Below, piece after piece: positions 51,167 to 60,662 of a stretch of DNA of 64,000 nucleotides (position 1 is the first letter of the stretch; every line of letters begins with the position of its first letter). The stretch covers positions 1 to 64,000 of the forward strand of contig JBAYSX010000014.1 in NCBI GenBank assembly GCA_041675905.1, read 5' to 3'. The notes beneath the pieces are model-generated. The model was not told the DNA's origin, did no database searches, and saw nothing but the letters and a program-made list of their open reading frames with translations. The translations under genes and the position numbers were made by a program. The stretch comes from Sandaracinobacteroides sp041675905 (lineage in GTDB: Bacteria; Pseudomonadota; Alphaproteobacteria; Sphingomonadales; Sphingomonadaceae).

Positions 51167-51652
51167 GTGTTGAGTGAAAAGGCGAGGCGGGGAAACACTG
51201 TGCGAACAGACGAACAAGGAACTGTAGCCGAACTGGAACGTATCGAACTGGCGCCGGATTATCGGCCGACGGAAGACGAGCCGTTCATGAACGAGCGGCA
51301 ACTGGCCTATTTCCGGCGCAAGTTGCTGCAGTGGAAAATTGACCTTGCCGAAGAAGCGCGGTCGACGCTGGAGACGTTAAAGGAAGGTCCGATCCAGGAG
51401 CCGGACCAGACAGATCGCGCATCGTCGGAAACCGACTGGGCGCTGGAACTGCGTACCCGTGACCGTCAGCGCAAGCTAGGGGCGAAAATTGACGCAGCAC
51501 TCCGGCGAATCGATTCCGGCGAATATGGCTATTGCGAAATTACCGGCGAGCCTATCTCGCTGCAGCGCCTGGAGGCCCGACCCATCGCCACCATGACCCT
51601 GGAAGCCCAGGAACGACATGAACGGCAGGAGCGGATCAGCCGCGACGACTGA
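51167..51652 (+). CDS. dksA: DksA-type RNA polymerase-binding factor, single-Cys finger
   Basis: A 161-residue DksA/TraR protein. It has a coiled coil (about 45-110) with the tip segment and the finger region YGYCEITGEPISLQRLEARP. E. coli DksA has four zinc cysteines; here only one remains, the form common in alphaproteobacteria and able to fold without zinc. It binds the secondary channel of RNA polymerase and works with ppGpp. The start is GTG 51167 behind GGAGGGG. The 271-base gap after parB shows no gene; it must hold the dksA promoter. Confidence 0.9.
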   Translation: MLSEKARRGNTVRTDEQGTVAELERIELAPDYRPTEDEPFMNERQLAYFRRKLLQWKIDLAEEARSTLETLKEGPIQEPDQTDRASSETDWALELRTRDRQRKLGAKIDAALRRIDSGEYGYCEITGEPISLQRLEARPIATMTLEAQERHERQERISRDD

Positions 51653-51694
51653 CGGGGCAGCAGCGCCGGGTGAGAAACGGCGATGCGTCCTTTC

Positions 51695-51853
51695 CTATTG
51701 TATTTCCCTGATCTGCTCTTTCACTTTGAGTTTTTCCCGTTTCAAACGGCTGATGCGCGCAGTATCGGGAAGAGGCCGGAGAGTTTCGTCCGCGATCATT
51801 CCTTCGATCGTGGCATGACGCGCATTCAAAGCTTCGATACGGGCTCGGTGCAT
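51695..51853 (-). CDS. DUF465 (YdcH-like) small protein
   Basis: A 52-residue helical protein, convergent with dksA. The sequence ALNARHATIEGMIADE and the end LKREKLKVKEQI match the DUF465 pattern of a two-helix coiled coil with a RPLPD turn. Function is unknown in the family. The start is ATG 51853; a 12-codon longer frame has no support. About 125 bases separate it from the comM stop. Confidence 0.82.
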   Translation of the reverse strand: MHRARIEALNARHATIEGMIADETLRPLPDTARISRLKREKLKVKEQIREIQ

Positions 51854-51979
51854 GCTGTCAGTCCTTTCCTTCGTTATCCCATGGCGCACAGGGTGGCCAC
51901 CGGAGTCGTGAGTTAACCACGATTGCCGGAAAATGTCAGCCCTCGCCGTCGTAGAATTGTCACAAAGGGACGAACAGCC

Positions 51980-53512
51980 TCAGTTGCGTGGTGGCTGGTG
52001 GCGGAAGGACAGGGCCTCGGCGATATGCGTCCGGCCCACCTGTGGCGCGGCTTCCAGATCAGCGATAGTGCGGGCCACGCGCAATGTCCGGTGCCACGCG
52101 CGGGCGGATAATTTCATGCGTTCGGCAGCCTGGGTCAGCAATTGCAGCCCGGCGGCGTCCGGCGTGGCGGTACTTTCCAGCACTTTTCCATCGGCCTCGG
52201 CATTGGTGCGCACGCTGCTTCCGGCATAGCGCGCGGTCTGGATGTGCCGTGCCGCGTGCACGCGGCGGGCGACTTCGGCGCTGCCTTCGGCGGGCGGCGG
52301 CAGCGCGAGATCCGCAGCGGTCAGCGCCTGAACTTCGACATGCATGTCGATACGGTCGAACAATGGCCCGGAAATCTTCGCCTGATAATCAGCGGCGCAG
52401 CGCGGCGCGCGCGCGCAGGCGCGCTCGGCATCCGCCAGATGGCCGCAACGGCACGGATTCATGGCCGCAATCAATTGTACGCGGGCGGGCCAGGTAACAT
52501 GGGCGGCGGCGCGGGCCACTTCCACCGCGCCCCGCTCCAGCGGCTGGCGCAAACTGTCGAGCACGCCGCGCTGGAACTCGGGCAATTCATCGAGAAACAG
52601 CACGCCCAGATGTGCAAGGCTGACCTCCCCCGGACGCGCCCGTGCACCGCCGCCAACCAGCGCCGGCATCGACGCCGAATGGTGTGGTGCCCGAAACGGC
52701 CTGGTGCGGCTGATGCGACCACCTTCCGCGACCCCGGCAACCGAGCGGATCATCGCCACCTCCAGTGCTTCCGTGGTGGATAGTGGTGGCAAGATACCGG
52801 GCAAGGTTGCCGCCAGCATGGATTTTCCGGCGCCCGGAGGGCCATTGAAAAGCAGATTATGCGCACCGGCGGCGGCTATTTCCAGCGCCCGGCGGGGGAT
52901 TTCCTGGCCTTTCACTTCCCCCAGATCAGGGCCGGCGAAACCGGTATCGGTAAGCAGCAATGGTTCCGGCGGTGACAGGACCCGCGTGCCGCGCAAATGC
53001 TGCACCAGCGCATCCAGATCGGGCGCGGCGACCACTTCTATGCCCTGGCTGGCGGCACTTCCCGCACCGAACCAGGCAGCTTCCGGCCCCTGATCCGCCG
53101 GGCAAATCAGTCCGAGCCGACGTCTCGTTGCGTCCAGCGCCGCCAGCAATACGCCCGGCGACGCGGCAATCCGGGCATCCAGCGACAATTCACCCACCAC
53201 CACATAGCTGGCGAGCGTTTCCGGATCGATTATGCCCATCGCACCCAACAGCCCCAGCGCAATCGGCAGATCATAATGCGATCCCGCCTTCTCCAGATCG
53301 GCGGGGGCGAGGTTCACCGTAATCCGCTTCGCGGGCAGGGCAAGGCCGATGGCGGATAGCGCCGCCTGCACACGGTCCCGGCTTTCCTTTACGGCCTTGT
53401 CGGGCAGGCCGACGATCACGAAACTGACGAGGCCGGCGGTCAGTTGCACCTGCACGTCCACCGGCCGCGCCTCCAGCCCGATATAGGCAACCGTCGCCAC
53501 GCGGGCCACCAT
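51980..53512 (-). CDS. comM: YifB/ComM family Mg-chelatase-like AAA ATPase
   Basis: A 510-residue ATPase. The ChlI-like N-domain (1-170; FVIVGLPDKAVKESRDRV) is followed by AAA+ Walker A GPPGAGKSML (about residue 220) and Walker B VLFLDELPEF, then a Mg-chelatase C-domain with CRCGHL. ComM is a hexameric helicase that helps branch migration during integration of transformed DNA. Its presence does not by itself show competence. The start is ATG 53512, giving the conserved ARVATVAYIGLEA. Confidence 0.92.
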   Translation of the reverse strand: MVARVATVAYIGLEARPVDVQVQLTAGLVSFVIVGLPDKAVKESRDRVQAALSAIGLALPAKRITVNLAPADLEKAGSHYDLPIALGLLGAMGIIDPETLASYVVVGELSLDARIAASPGVLLAALDATRRRLGLICPADQGPEAAWFGAGSAASQGIEVVAAPDLDALVQHLRGTRVLSPPEPLLLTDTGFAGPDLGEVKGQEIPRRALEIAAAGAHNLLFNGPPGAGKSMLAATLPGILPPLSTTEALEVAMIRSVAGVAEGGRISRTRPFRAPHHSASMPALVGGGARARPGEVSLAHLGVLFLDELPEFQRGVLDSLRQPLERGAVEVARAAAHVTWPARVQLIAAMNPCRCGHLADAERACARAPRCAADYQAKISGPLFDRIDMHVEVQALTAADLALPPPAEGSAEVARRVHAARHIQTARYAGSSVRTNAEADGKVLESTATPDAAGLQLLTQAAERMKLSARAWHRTLRVARTIADLEAAPQVGRTHIAEALSFRHQPPRN

Positions 53513-53610
53513 CCGTCTTCCCCCTTTAGCGTTAACCAATTCCCTGCAGCCCTAGCCGCGCCTATGATAGTGCGAAAGAGGGTATCTGCCCCTGGCTCAG
53601 GAGTCCGCCC

Positions 53611-56283
53611 ATGGAACCGCGCAACCCCATCACCCAAAATCCGGACATTCGCTTCCTCGGTCGCATTCTGGGCCAGGTCATCCGCGATCTCGGCGGCGAG
53701 CAACTGTACCGGCAGACAGAAGCGATACGCTCTGCGTCGGTCGATCAACATCGCGGCACCGGTTCGATTGCGACGCTGGTCTCCCGTCTTGAGGCGCTGA
53801 CTCTGGATGAGACGCTGGCCTTCACGCGAGGCTTCATGCTTTTTTCAATGTTGGCCAATATCGCCGAAGATCGCCAGGCAACATCCAGTGGTGGCGCGGT
53901 GGCCGAAGGCGGTGTCGGTCTTGTCCCCACCATCGCCCGGCTGCGGGCGGAAGGTGTCAGCACGGCGGCGCTGACTGCGATGCTCAATTCTGCGCTGGTG
54001 ATGCCGGTGCTGACGGCACATCCAACCGAAGTCCGCCGCAAGAGCATGATCGACCATCAGACGCGCATCGCCATGCTGATGGCGTCACAGGATCTTGGCG
54101 CAAGGCTTACCAATGACGGCGACAAGATCGAAGACGCCATCCGCCGCCAGGTGGTGTTATTGTGGCAGACACGGGCGCTGCGCCGGGAACGGCTGTTTGT
54201 CATTGACGAGATCGACACGGCGCTGACCTGGTTGCGCGACGATTTCCTGCCGGTACTCCCCGCCTTGCACTATCGCTGGGCGCAGGAACTGGATTTTCCC
54301 ATTCCCTCCTTTGTGCGGGTGGGAAGCTGGGTCGGCGGTGACCGCGACGGCAACCCCAATATCTCCGCTGATGCGCTGCGCCGGGCAGGTATCGGCGCGG
54401 CGCGCGAGCTCTTCATCTGGTATCTCGACCGGCTCCACGCGCTGGGGGCCGAACTCTCCATTTCATCGGATCACGCCACCATCCCCGCCGCCGTGCGCGA
54501 ACTGGCAGATCGCAGCGGTGACACCGCGAAGGTCCGCGCCGATGAACCTTATCGCCGCGCTATTTCCGGTCTTTATGCGCGCCTCGCCGCCACCATGCAG
54601 ACGATCACCGGCACGACGCCGCCGCGCCCGGCAGCGGTTCCGGGCGATGTCTATGGCGGCCCGGCGGAGTTTCTCGGGGATTTGCGTGTCCTCGCCCTCG
54701 GTACGAAAGATGCAGGCGCCGGGGGCGGCGGGCTGGCCATTCTGATTCGCGCCGTCGAACTGTTCGGCTTCCATCTCGCCACGCTCGATTTGCGGCAAAA
54801 CAGCGATGTTCATGTGCGCAGCGTTGCCGATCTGTTCCAGGCGGCGGGTGTGACTGCGGACTATGCAGCCCTGAACGAATCCGAACAGGTGGAATTGCTG
54901 ATTCGCGAATTGCGCAATCCGCGTCCGCTGGCCGGTCCGCAGACGCGCCTGTCCCGGGAAACCAAGGAGGAGCTGGCGATTTTTCGCACAGCGGCCCGTC
55001 TGCGCGCCGAACTTGGACCGGAATCCATCACGACCAGCATCGTCTCGAAAGCCAACAGCGTATCCGATCTGCTCGAACCTTTCATTTTACTGAAGGAAGC
55101 CGGGCTCTTCTTGCCGGGTAATCCGCCGCAATGTCCGATCATGGTCGTGCCGCTTTTCGAGACCATTGCTGATCTGCGCGCCGCCACCGGCATCATGCGT
55201 CATTTTCTCGCCATTCCCGAAATTGCAGCACTGGGGAAAGCACGCGGCGTGCAGGAAGTGATGCTGGGCTATTCCGATAGCAACAAGGATGGCGGCTATC
55301 TGACGTCGCACAGTGAATTGTTCTGCGCCGCCACCGCACTTGGCGAATTGTTCGCGGAGACGGATATGGAGATCCAGTTCTTTCACGGGCGCGGCGGTTC
55401 GGTCGGGCGCGGCGGCGGTTCGTCGTGGGATGCCATTCGTGCCCAGCCGCGCGGCACCGTCAATGGCCGCATCCGCATTACCGAACAGGGGGAGGTGATC
55501 GCCGCCAAATATGGCTCGCCCGCCGCCGCTTTGCAGACGCTGGATACCATCGCCGCCGCAACCGTCGCCGCAACGCTTTCATCCACCGCGCCTGCCACGG
55601 GCGACGTCGCGCGGTTCCAGCAGGCGCTGGAGCAGCTTTCACAAACGGCGTGTGCGGCGTATCGCGCGCTGGTTTATGAAGATCCCACCTTCCTGCCGCT
55701 GTTTCGCGCGATGACGCCCATCTCTGAAATCGGCACGCTGAACATCGGCTCCCGCCCGCCGAGCCGCTCGACTTCAGCCGCGATCGAAGATTTGCGCGCG
55801 ATCCCCTGGGTATTTTCGTGGAGCCAGGCGCGGGTGATGCTCCCCGGCTGGTATGGTGTGGGTCAGGCGCTTTCTTCCTTTCCGGACAAGGTCCTTCTTG
55901 CGGAGATGATGCAGGGCTGGCCCTATTTCCAAACGATGCTCGCCAATATGGAAATGGTGCTGGCGAAATCCGACATGGACATTGCCGCCCGTTATGCAAC
56001 GCTGGCCGGCCCCGGGGAGGTGCCGGTTTTCGCCCGGATCCGCGACGATTGGCAGGAAACCATTGACGCTTTTCTGGCCGTCAGTGGACAATCGCGATTG
56101 CTTGAACATAATCCGGCGCTCGATACGTCGATCCGTTTGCGCCTGCCCTATATCGAACCGCTGAACCTGTTGCAGGTGGAATTGCTGAAGCGCCATCGCA
56201 GCGGTGAGACGGACCCGCGTATTGCCGAGGGAATTCAATTATCGATCAATGCAATAGCGACAGCCTTGCGCAATAGCGGCTAG
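53611..56283 (+). CDS. ppc: Phosphoenolpyruvate carboxylase
   Basis: An 890-residue cytoplasmic enzyme that makes oxaloacetate from PEP and bicarbonate to refill the TCA cycle. Active-site signatures are present: VLTAHPTEVRRKS (catalytic His), the GYSDSNKDGGYLTS lysine segment, and the glycine loop FFHGRGGSVGRGGG. Length is normal for bacterial PEPC. It is divergent from comM with a 98-base promoter gap. Confidence 0.96.
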   Translation: MEPRNPITQNPDIRFLGRILGQVIRDLGGEQLYRQTEAIRSASVDQHRGTGSIATLVSRLEALTLDETLAFTRGFMLFSMLANIAEDRQATSSGGAVAEGGVGLVPTIARLRAEGVSTAALTAMLNSALVMPVLTAHPTEVRRKSMIDHQTRIAMLMASQDLGARLTNDGDKIEDAIRRQVVLLWQTRALRRERLFVIDEIDTALTWLRDDFLPVLPALHYRWAQELDFPIPSFVRVGSWVGGDRDGNPNISADALRRAGIGAARELFIWYLDRLHALGAELSISSDHATIPAAVRELADRSGDTAKVRADEPYRRAISGLYARLAATMQTITGTTPPRPAAVPGDVYGGPAEFLGDLRVLALGTKDAGAGGGGLAILIRAVELFGFHLATLDLRQNSDVHVRSVADLFQAAGVTADYAALNESEQVELLIRELRNPRPLAGPQTRLSRETKEELAIFRTAARLRAELGPESITTSIVSKANSVSDLLEPFILLKEAGLFLPGNPPQCPIMVVPLFETIADLRAATGIMRHFLAIPEIAALGKARGVQEVMLGYSDSNKDGGYLTSHSELFCAATALGELFAETDMEIQFFHGRGGSVGRGGGSSWDAIRAQPRGTVNGRIRITEQGEVIAAKYGSPAAALQTLDTIAAATVAATLSSTAPATGDVARFQQALEQLSQTACAAYRALVYEDPTFLPLFRAMTPISEIGTLNIGSRPPSRSTSAAIEDLRAIPWVFSWSQARVMLPGWYGVGQALSSFPDKVLLAEMMQGWPYFQTMLANMEMVLAKSDMDIAARYATLAGPGEVPVFARIRDDWQETIDAFLAVSGQSRLLEHNPALDTSIRLRLPYIEPLNLLQVELLKRHRSGETDPRIAEGIQLSINAIATALRNSG

Positions 56284-56376
56284 AGCCTCATGGTCTAGCC
56301 TGGATGCGGCTTCCGCCGCTGGCCTGTCCATATTATGTTCAGGCCAGGTGGCAGTCCGAACAGAGGGAATTGCATC

Positions 56377-57498
56377 ATGCCGAACATGATCGAGACTATC
56401 CTGCAATCCATTTCACCCGAGGCCAGGTCAGCGCTCGCTGCCTACTTCGGTGAAACCCCGGACAGCACTGATCGCGCGCTGGTTTCTATCATTCCCACCC
56501 TGCTGGCGGCGATGGTTTCCCGTTCGGAACATGGCGGGCTGGAGTCCGTCGCTGCTCTGGTCCGCACGTCCCTTGAACACGACAATGCGCTGGATGACCT
56601 GTCTGCGGCACTGTCCGACCCCGGCCGCCGCAGCCGCCTGCTGGCGAATGGTGGCAGTTTCGTATCGGCACTCCTGGGTGGCCAGCTCGGCCCCGTCTCG
56701 GCAGCGCTGACGGGACGCTCGGGTGTGAAGGGCGATACCATTCGCGGCCTGTTGCAACTGGGCGGATCTTTGGTGACGGGCGGTGTCGGAAAAATGCTGG
56801 GGCATCATCAGCCGACATCACAGGAGCTCAGCACGCTGTTGAAATCCGAGCGGGCCGACATTTTCGCCCGATTGCCCTCCGGCATTTCCTCGTTGCTCGC
56901 GCCATTGAGCGGCGCGGCGACGCCGGCAACCGCTGCTGCCGCACTGGCCAGCGACCCCGCGGCACGCACCGACCGGGGTTTCAGCCGTTGGCTACCGTGG
57001 ATTTTGGCCGCCATTGTTGCGCTGGCGATCATTTTCAGCCTGCGGAGTTGCGAAACGGAGGAGCCCGTAGCCGTTGAGGAAACGAAAACCATCGTCACCG
57101 AGGCGCCACCACCCGCCGCACCGGCCGAATTGCCACCACCGCCACCTGGAAGCGGCGTCCTCTCGGAAGTGCGCGATGGCCACCCTGCCGTCGTGGTGTT
57201 CTTCGATTCGGGCAGTAGCGCCGTTACACCCGCCTTTCCCACTGCAACCGCACCGTTGAAAAACTGGCTGGACGCCAACCCGGAGGCCACCCTGAGCGTC
57301 TCCGGCTACAATGACCCGACGGGCGATGCCGCCGCCAATGCCGAATTATCAAAAAATCGCGCGTCCAATGTTGCCGATGAACTGGTTGCCGCCGGCATAG
57401 ACCGCAGCCGCATCACACTCGACAAGCCGGCAGAAGCAACCGCCTATGATGAACACCGCACCGAGGCACGCAGGGTAGAGGTTGTAATCCGGCCCTAG
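56377..57498 (+). CDS. DUF937-like domain protein with C-terminal OmpA domain
   Basis: A 373-residue membrane-anchored protein. The N-terminal half (about 1-190) is helical and resembles DUF937 (LLAAMVSRSE, GGSLVTGGVGKMLGHH). One membrane helix lies at about 210-230 (WLPWILAAIVALAIIFSL), then a proline-rich linker, then an OmpA/MotB-type domain (about 265-373). The latter has FFDSGSSAVTP and a C-terminal RRVEVVI, which would bind peptidoglycan. The layout puts the DUF937 part in the cytoplasm. The start is ATG 56377; a 14-codon longer frame is unlikely. Function unknown; cell-envelope linkage is inferred. Confidence 0.8.
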   Translation: MPNMIETILQSISPEARSALAAYFGETPDSTDRALVSIIPTLLAAMVSRSEHGGLESVAALVRTSLEHDNALDDLSAALSDPGRRSRLLANGGSFVSALLGGQLGPVSAALTGRSGVKGDTIRGLLQLGGSLVTGGVGKMLGHHQPTSQELSTLLKSERADIFARLPSGISSLLAPLSGAATPATAAAALASDPAARTDRGFSRWLPWILAAIVALAIIFSLRSCETEEPVAVEETKTIVTEAPPPAAPAELPPPPPGSGVLSEVRDGHPAVVVFFDSGSSAVTPAFPTATAPLKNWLDANPEATLSVSGYNDPTGDAAANAELSKNRASNVADELVAAGIDRSRITLDKPAEATAYDEHRTEARRVEVVIRP

Positions 57499-57548
57499 CC
57501 AGGCCCTGCCTGGCAGAATATGACCGGGAGGATCGGAAGACCAGAATC

Positions 57549-57582
57549 TTGCGGCGTCGCATTGTGTTCTGCAACGCCGCAA
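57549..57582. terminator. Stem-loop between convergent genes
   Basis: TTGCGGCGT and ACGCCGCAA form a perfect 9-bp stem around a 16-base loop, in which GCA and TGC could extend the pairing past one mismatch. It lies between the ends of the OmpA-domain gene and the PhyH gene. A candidate bidirectional terminator; no T tract follows. A second small hairpin (GCCAGGC-CCT-GCCTGGC) begins at the stop codon, 57498-57514. Confidence 0.55.
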
Positions 57583-57596
57583 CCACTTCCATCGGA

Positions 57597-58472
57597 TCAG
57601 AGTTTGGTCAGACCGGCCTTGTAGATGGGCTCGCCCGGAGCCAATGCGTGGAGGCGCGTTCGCACCTCCACATCGTCTTGCTCACTGTAATTGTTCCTGG
57701 CGACCGTATCTGACCGGGGCTGGGGACGGACCGTGCGAACCACATCGTCCGCGACAATCCGCAGGGACAGGCTACGCCGCCGCCCGCCCGGGGGCGTGCC
57801 GCCGCCGCCATGGAGCGTACTCGTGTGGAAAATCAGCGCATCGCCGCGCTTCATAACACAGGTAACAATATCCCACTTGTCGCGTTCCGCCTGAATGTCC
57901 GGCATCCGTTGCAGTTTTGCCGCGTCATCATAAAAGGGCGCCGTATCATCATCCGGGGCGAAGGACGTTCCGTTATAGAGCGTGCCCTTGTGCGTGCCCG
58001 GTATTACTTCCAGCGCGGTCTCGGCGGAAATATCGTCCAGCGGGATCCACATGACCATCGTTCTGGGACCGTCGATCGGATGATATACTGTATCCTGATG
58101 CCACGGCGTGCGCCGGATCGGGCTATTCGCCCCTTCCTTGAAAAATAACTGGTCCTCATAGTGCCAGATATCGTCTGTTCCGTAGATCCGCTTTGCGATG
58201 TCAGCGATCGGCGTCTCGCGATACATTCTCTGAAATGCCGGCTTCTGGCTTGAATCTTCCTGCGACTGGATGAACACCCCGCCTTCCTCGGGATACAGGC
58301 GTTGCGCGACAGGTCCGGGGTTGTTCAGATTCCAGTTATAGGCATCTTCAATAACCTGCATGGCGGCTTCGTCGAAAGCGTCAGGGATGATGATGGCGCC
58401 ATCTCTCTGAAATCGCTTATACAGTTCCTCGGCGTTGTCTTTACTGCATTGTATTCTTGCTTCGTTGGACAT
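57597..58472 (-). CDS. Phytanoyl-CoA dioxygenase family Fe(II)/2-oxoglutarate oxygenase
   Basis: A 291-residue PhyH-family enzyme. The iron triad is visible: His and Asp in PWHQDTVYH and the distal His in HTSTLHGGGG. An arginine near RRRSLSLRIVADD would hold 2-oxoglutarate. Members hydroxylate varied small molecules; the substrate cannot be assigned. The start is ATG 58472 (MSNEARIQ), with another Met two codons earlier. It is divergent from a RidA-family gene across 196 bases that show no other gene. Confidence 0.9.
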   Translation of the reverse strand: MSNEARIQCSKDNAEELYKRFQRDGAIIIPDAFDEAAMQVIEDAYNWNLNNPGPVAQRLYPEEGGVFIQSQEDSSQKPAFQRMYRETPIADIAKRIYGTDDIWHYEDQLFFKEGANSPIRRTPWHQDTVYHPIDGPRTMVMWIPLDDISAETALEVIPGTHKGTLYNGTSFAPDDDTAPFYDDAAKLQRMPDIQAERDKWDIVTCVMKRGDALIFHTSTLHGGGGTPPGGRRRSLSLRIVADDVVRTVRPQPRSDTVARNNYSEQDDVEVRTRLHALAPGEPIYKAGLTKL

Positions 58473-58668
58473 GCACACCCTCCAAATCCAGTGCCAATGT
58501 ATGCGCTACGCGTTGGCTTGTGAAGCAGGATTGGCCACTATCCCTATGTTCTTGCCATACGCATTCGGGAAGCAACAAGCCTCAACCCAAAGGTGGATTG
58601 ACGACCTCAATACCCTGCCGCATTGAAGATCACGCTTCTGCACAGCGTGTTTAAGGGGGACAGACAAG

Positions 58669-59064
58669 ATGATCGAACGTTCGAATCCTGACGTGGGATA
58701 TATATCACCCGACACCTTCAACGCCATCCGGATAAGTCAGGTTGTCAAGGCAAATGGACTGGTTCACTATTCCGGCATTGTTGCAGCGGGTCCGGATGGC
58801 TCCTGCGTAGCTCCCGGAGATGCCGCCCGGCAAATCACGTGGATTCTTGAGATCCTTCTCCGTCTTCTCAAAGAAGAAAATCTGACGATGTCGAGCCTGA
58901 TATCCACGACAGTTTTTACGACGGATATCGATACGATTTCGAATCATATGCAGATTTTTTCTGAGGCTTTCGATGAATCCCCGCCGACTTCAACCTGGGT
59001 TGAAGTGAAACGACTTGGACATCCGGATTATATTCTAGAACTTGTTGCCATTGCGGCAATTTAG
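58669..59064 (+). CDS. RidA-family protein lacking the catalytic arginine
   Basis: A 131-residue YjgF/YER057c/UK114-fold protein. It has GLVHYSGIVAAGPDGS, LLRLLKEENLTMSSLISTTVF and the terminal ELVAIAAI. In active RidA an arginine in the PAR-S segment (Arg105 in E. coli) deaminates 2-aminoacrylate. Here the aligned stretch is PPTSTWVEV, with serine in place of arginine, so imine deaminase activity is unlikely. It may have another role linked to the divergent PhyH enzyme. The start ATG 58669 follows AAGGGGGA. Confidence 0.87.
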   Translation: MIERSNPDVGYISPDTFNAIRISQVVKANGLVHYSGIVAAGPDGSCVAPGDAARQITWILEILLRLLKEENLTMSSLISTTVFTTDIDTISNHMQIFSEAFDESPPTSTWVEVKRLGHPDYILELVAIAAI

Positions 59065-59511
59065 GCCGTATTACGCCAGACTTCATTTATAATCGCATCT
59101 CGAACGGGGCCGCCGATCGAGCGCGGCGAGAGACCCGAACGCTCAGGGCGCATCCGTCTGATCGATATATGCACGCGGCGGGAATCCCCGAACCAAAACA
59201 TCACGCATCTGGATGCGGGCAGAAGATGATTTGCCAGTCCGCCGTGCCAAAACTGCCCGTTCAGGGGATCGCAATTTGACAGATCCGGAGCAGGGCGCAT
59301 GCGATTCCACACGATGCGACACAACCCAAAGTTGTTGCCGGAAAGGAAAAGCTTTGCGGCAGGGCGCTTTGCATCTGTGTCCGGATCGGCTAAAGCCGCG
59401 GTTTATTTGCGGCCTGGTGCCCCGGCGGGTTGTCAAGGTACGTCGTGGGTGTGCCGACGTCCTGCCCGCTGGCGCCGGCTTCGTTTCATCCGGTCGTTGG
59501 GAGAAATAGAT
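59065..59511. other. Intergenic stretch without a recognised gene
   Basis: This 447-base gap between the RidA-like gene and ferredoxin-NADP reductase has frames on both strands but none that I recognise. The minus-strand frame 59061-59324 (87 residues, ending GGPVRDAIINEVWRNTA) is the most protein-like and could be a decayed gene end. The plus-strand frame from 59299 runs into the reductase but is not homologous before 59512. The reductase promoter must lie here. Confidence 0.4.
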
Positions 59512-60324
59512 ATGAGCGAAACTGGCGCCGAAGTCATGACACTTGAGCCCAACACAGCCCTGTCGGTTGAAGAAGTGCTGTCCGTCCATCACTGGAATGA
59601 GCATCTCTTCAGCTTCACCATCACCCGTCCGTCGAGCTTCCGTTTTCGCTCCGGCGAGTTTGTGATGATCGGGTTGCCCGGCGAAAAGAAACCGATTCTG
59701 CGCGCCTATTCCATTGCGAGCCCCGCCTGGGCCGATCATCTCGCCTTTTTGTCTATCGCGGTGGATGATGGGCCGCTGACGTCGAAACTCCGGCATATCC
59801 AGCCGGGCGAGCAGCTGTATCTGGGCCGCAAGCCGACGGGCACCCTTGTCACCGATGCGCTGCTGCCGGGGAAACGGCTGTTCATGCTTTCATCGGGCAC
59901 CGGCCTCGCCCCGTTTCTCAGCCTGATTCACGATCCTGATACCTATCAACTGTTTGAACAGGTGGTCGTCGTCCATTCGGTGCGCAATGTCGCCGATCTG
60001 GCGTTTCGCGAAGAACTGGAAAGTCAGCTGGCGGATGACCCGCTGGTCAGTGAGGAAGCGCTGGTGCAGCTTTCCTATTTCCCGACCGTCACGCGGGAAG
60101 CATTTCATACGACAGGTCGCATCGACAAACATATTGCCGACGGCACGCTGTTCGCTGGCTTGAACGGACCCGCCCGGTTCGATCCCGAGACAGATCGTGT
60201 GATGCTGTGCGGCAGCATGAACATGATTCGCGATCTGGCCGCGCTGCTCGACGCGGCAGGTCTCGAAGAAGGGTCCAACTCCCGCCCCGGCCATTATGTC
60301 ATCGAGCGCGCCTTCGTCGGTTGA
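59512..60324 (+). CDS. fpr: Ferredoxin-NADP reductase
   Basis: A 270-residue FAD enzyme of the bacterial FPR type. The FAD site is RAYSIASPAW, and the NADP-binding domain starts with MLSSGTGLAPFLSLI. The C-terminal end HYVIERAFVG is typical of subclass I bacterial FPRs ending with an aromatic plus a short tail. It moves electrons between NADPH and ferredoxin or flavodoxin in redox defence and iron-sulfur metabolism. The start is ATG 59512 behind GGGAGA. Confidence 0.93.
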   Translation: MSETGAEVMTLEPNTALSVEEVLSVHHWNEHLFSFTITRPSSFRFRSGEFVMIGLPGEKKPILRAYSIASPAWADHLAFLSIAVDDGPLTSKLRHIQPGEQLYLGRKPTGTLVTDALLPGKRLFMLSSGTGLAPFLSLIHDPDTYQLFEQVVVVHSVRNVADLAFREELESQLADDPLVSEEALVQLSYFPTVTREAFHTTGRIDKHIADGTLFAGLNGPARFDPETDRVMLCGSMNMIRDLAALLDAAGLEEGSNSRPGHYVIERAFVG

Positions 60325-60662
60325 AATAGGGCCAGCCCCGCTTTCGAGCGGCGCTTTTTAATCTCCGCCGCCAACTCATTGGCGGCAATAGCGAAACTTC
60401 TTCCAGCCCGTTTCCAGGCGGCCTGCCCCTGCAATCGGGCTTGCCTATTCCGCCAATATGGCACAATCAGTAGTTGGTCGTGTCGATGAAATACGCTATC
60501 CTTTGTAGGTGGTGGCGTTTCATGCGGTCGATACATTTTCGTCATCCGGTCGCAATGCGGGTCTGACGGGGCTATATTGCTGAATCCTGCAATCGACGGA
60601 TTCGGCCTGCTCCTGCAGTCCCCGAAGATCGATGGCAGATGGGCAATGAGGAAGGCAGACGA
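60325..60662. promoter_or_regulatory. Upstream region of nrdAB
   Basis: This 338-base gap holds no convincing gene. An imperfect inverted repeat (TGAAATACGC near 60487 and GCGTTTCA near 60515) is the only structure I noticed. No convincing NrdR box pair was seen. It should hold the nrdAB promoter. Confidence 0.3.

Noticed and set aside
51167..51652. DksA finger with one cysteine as a broken gene
   Set aside because: The one-cysteine finger is the usual form in alphaproteobacteria and the rest of the protein is intact.
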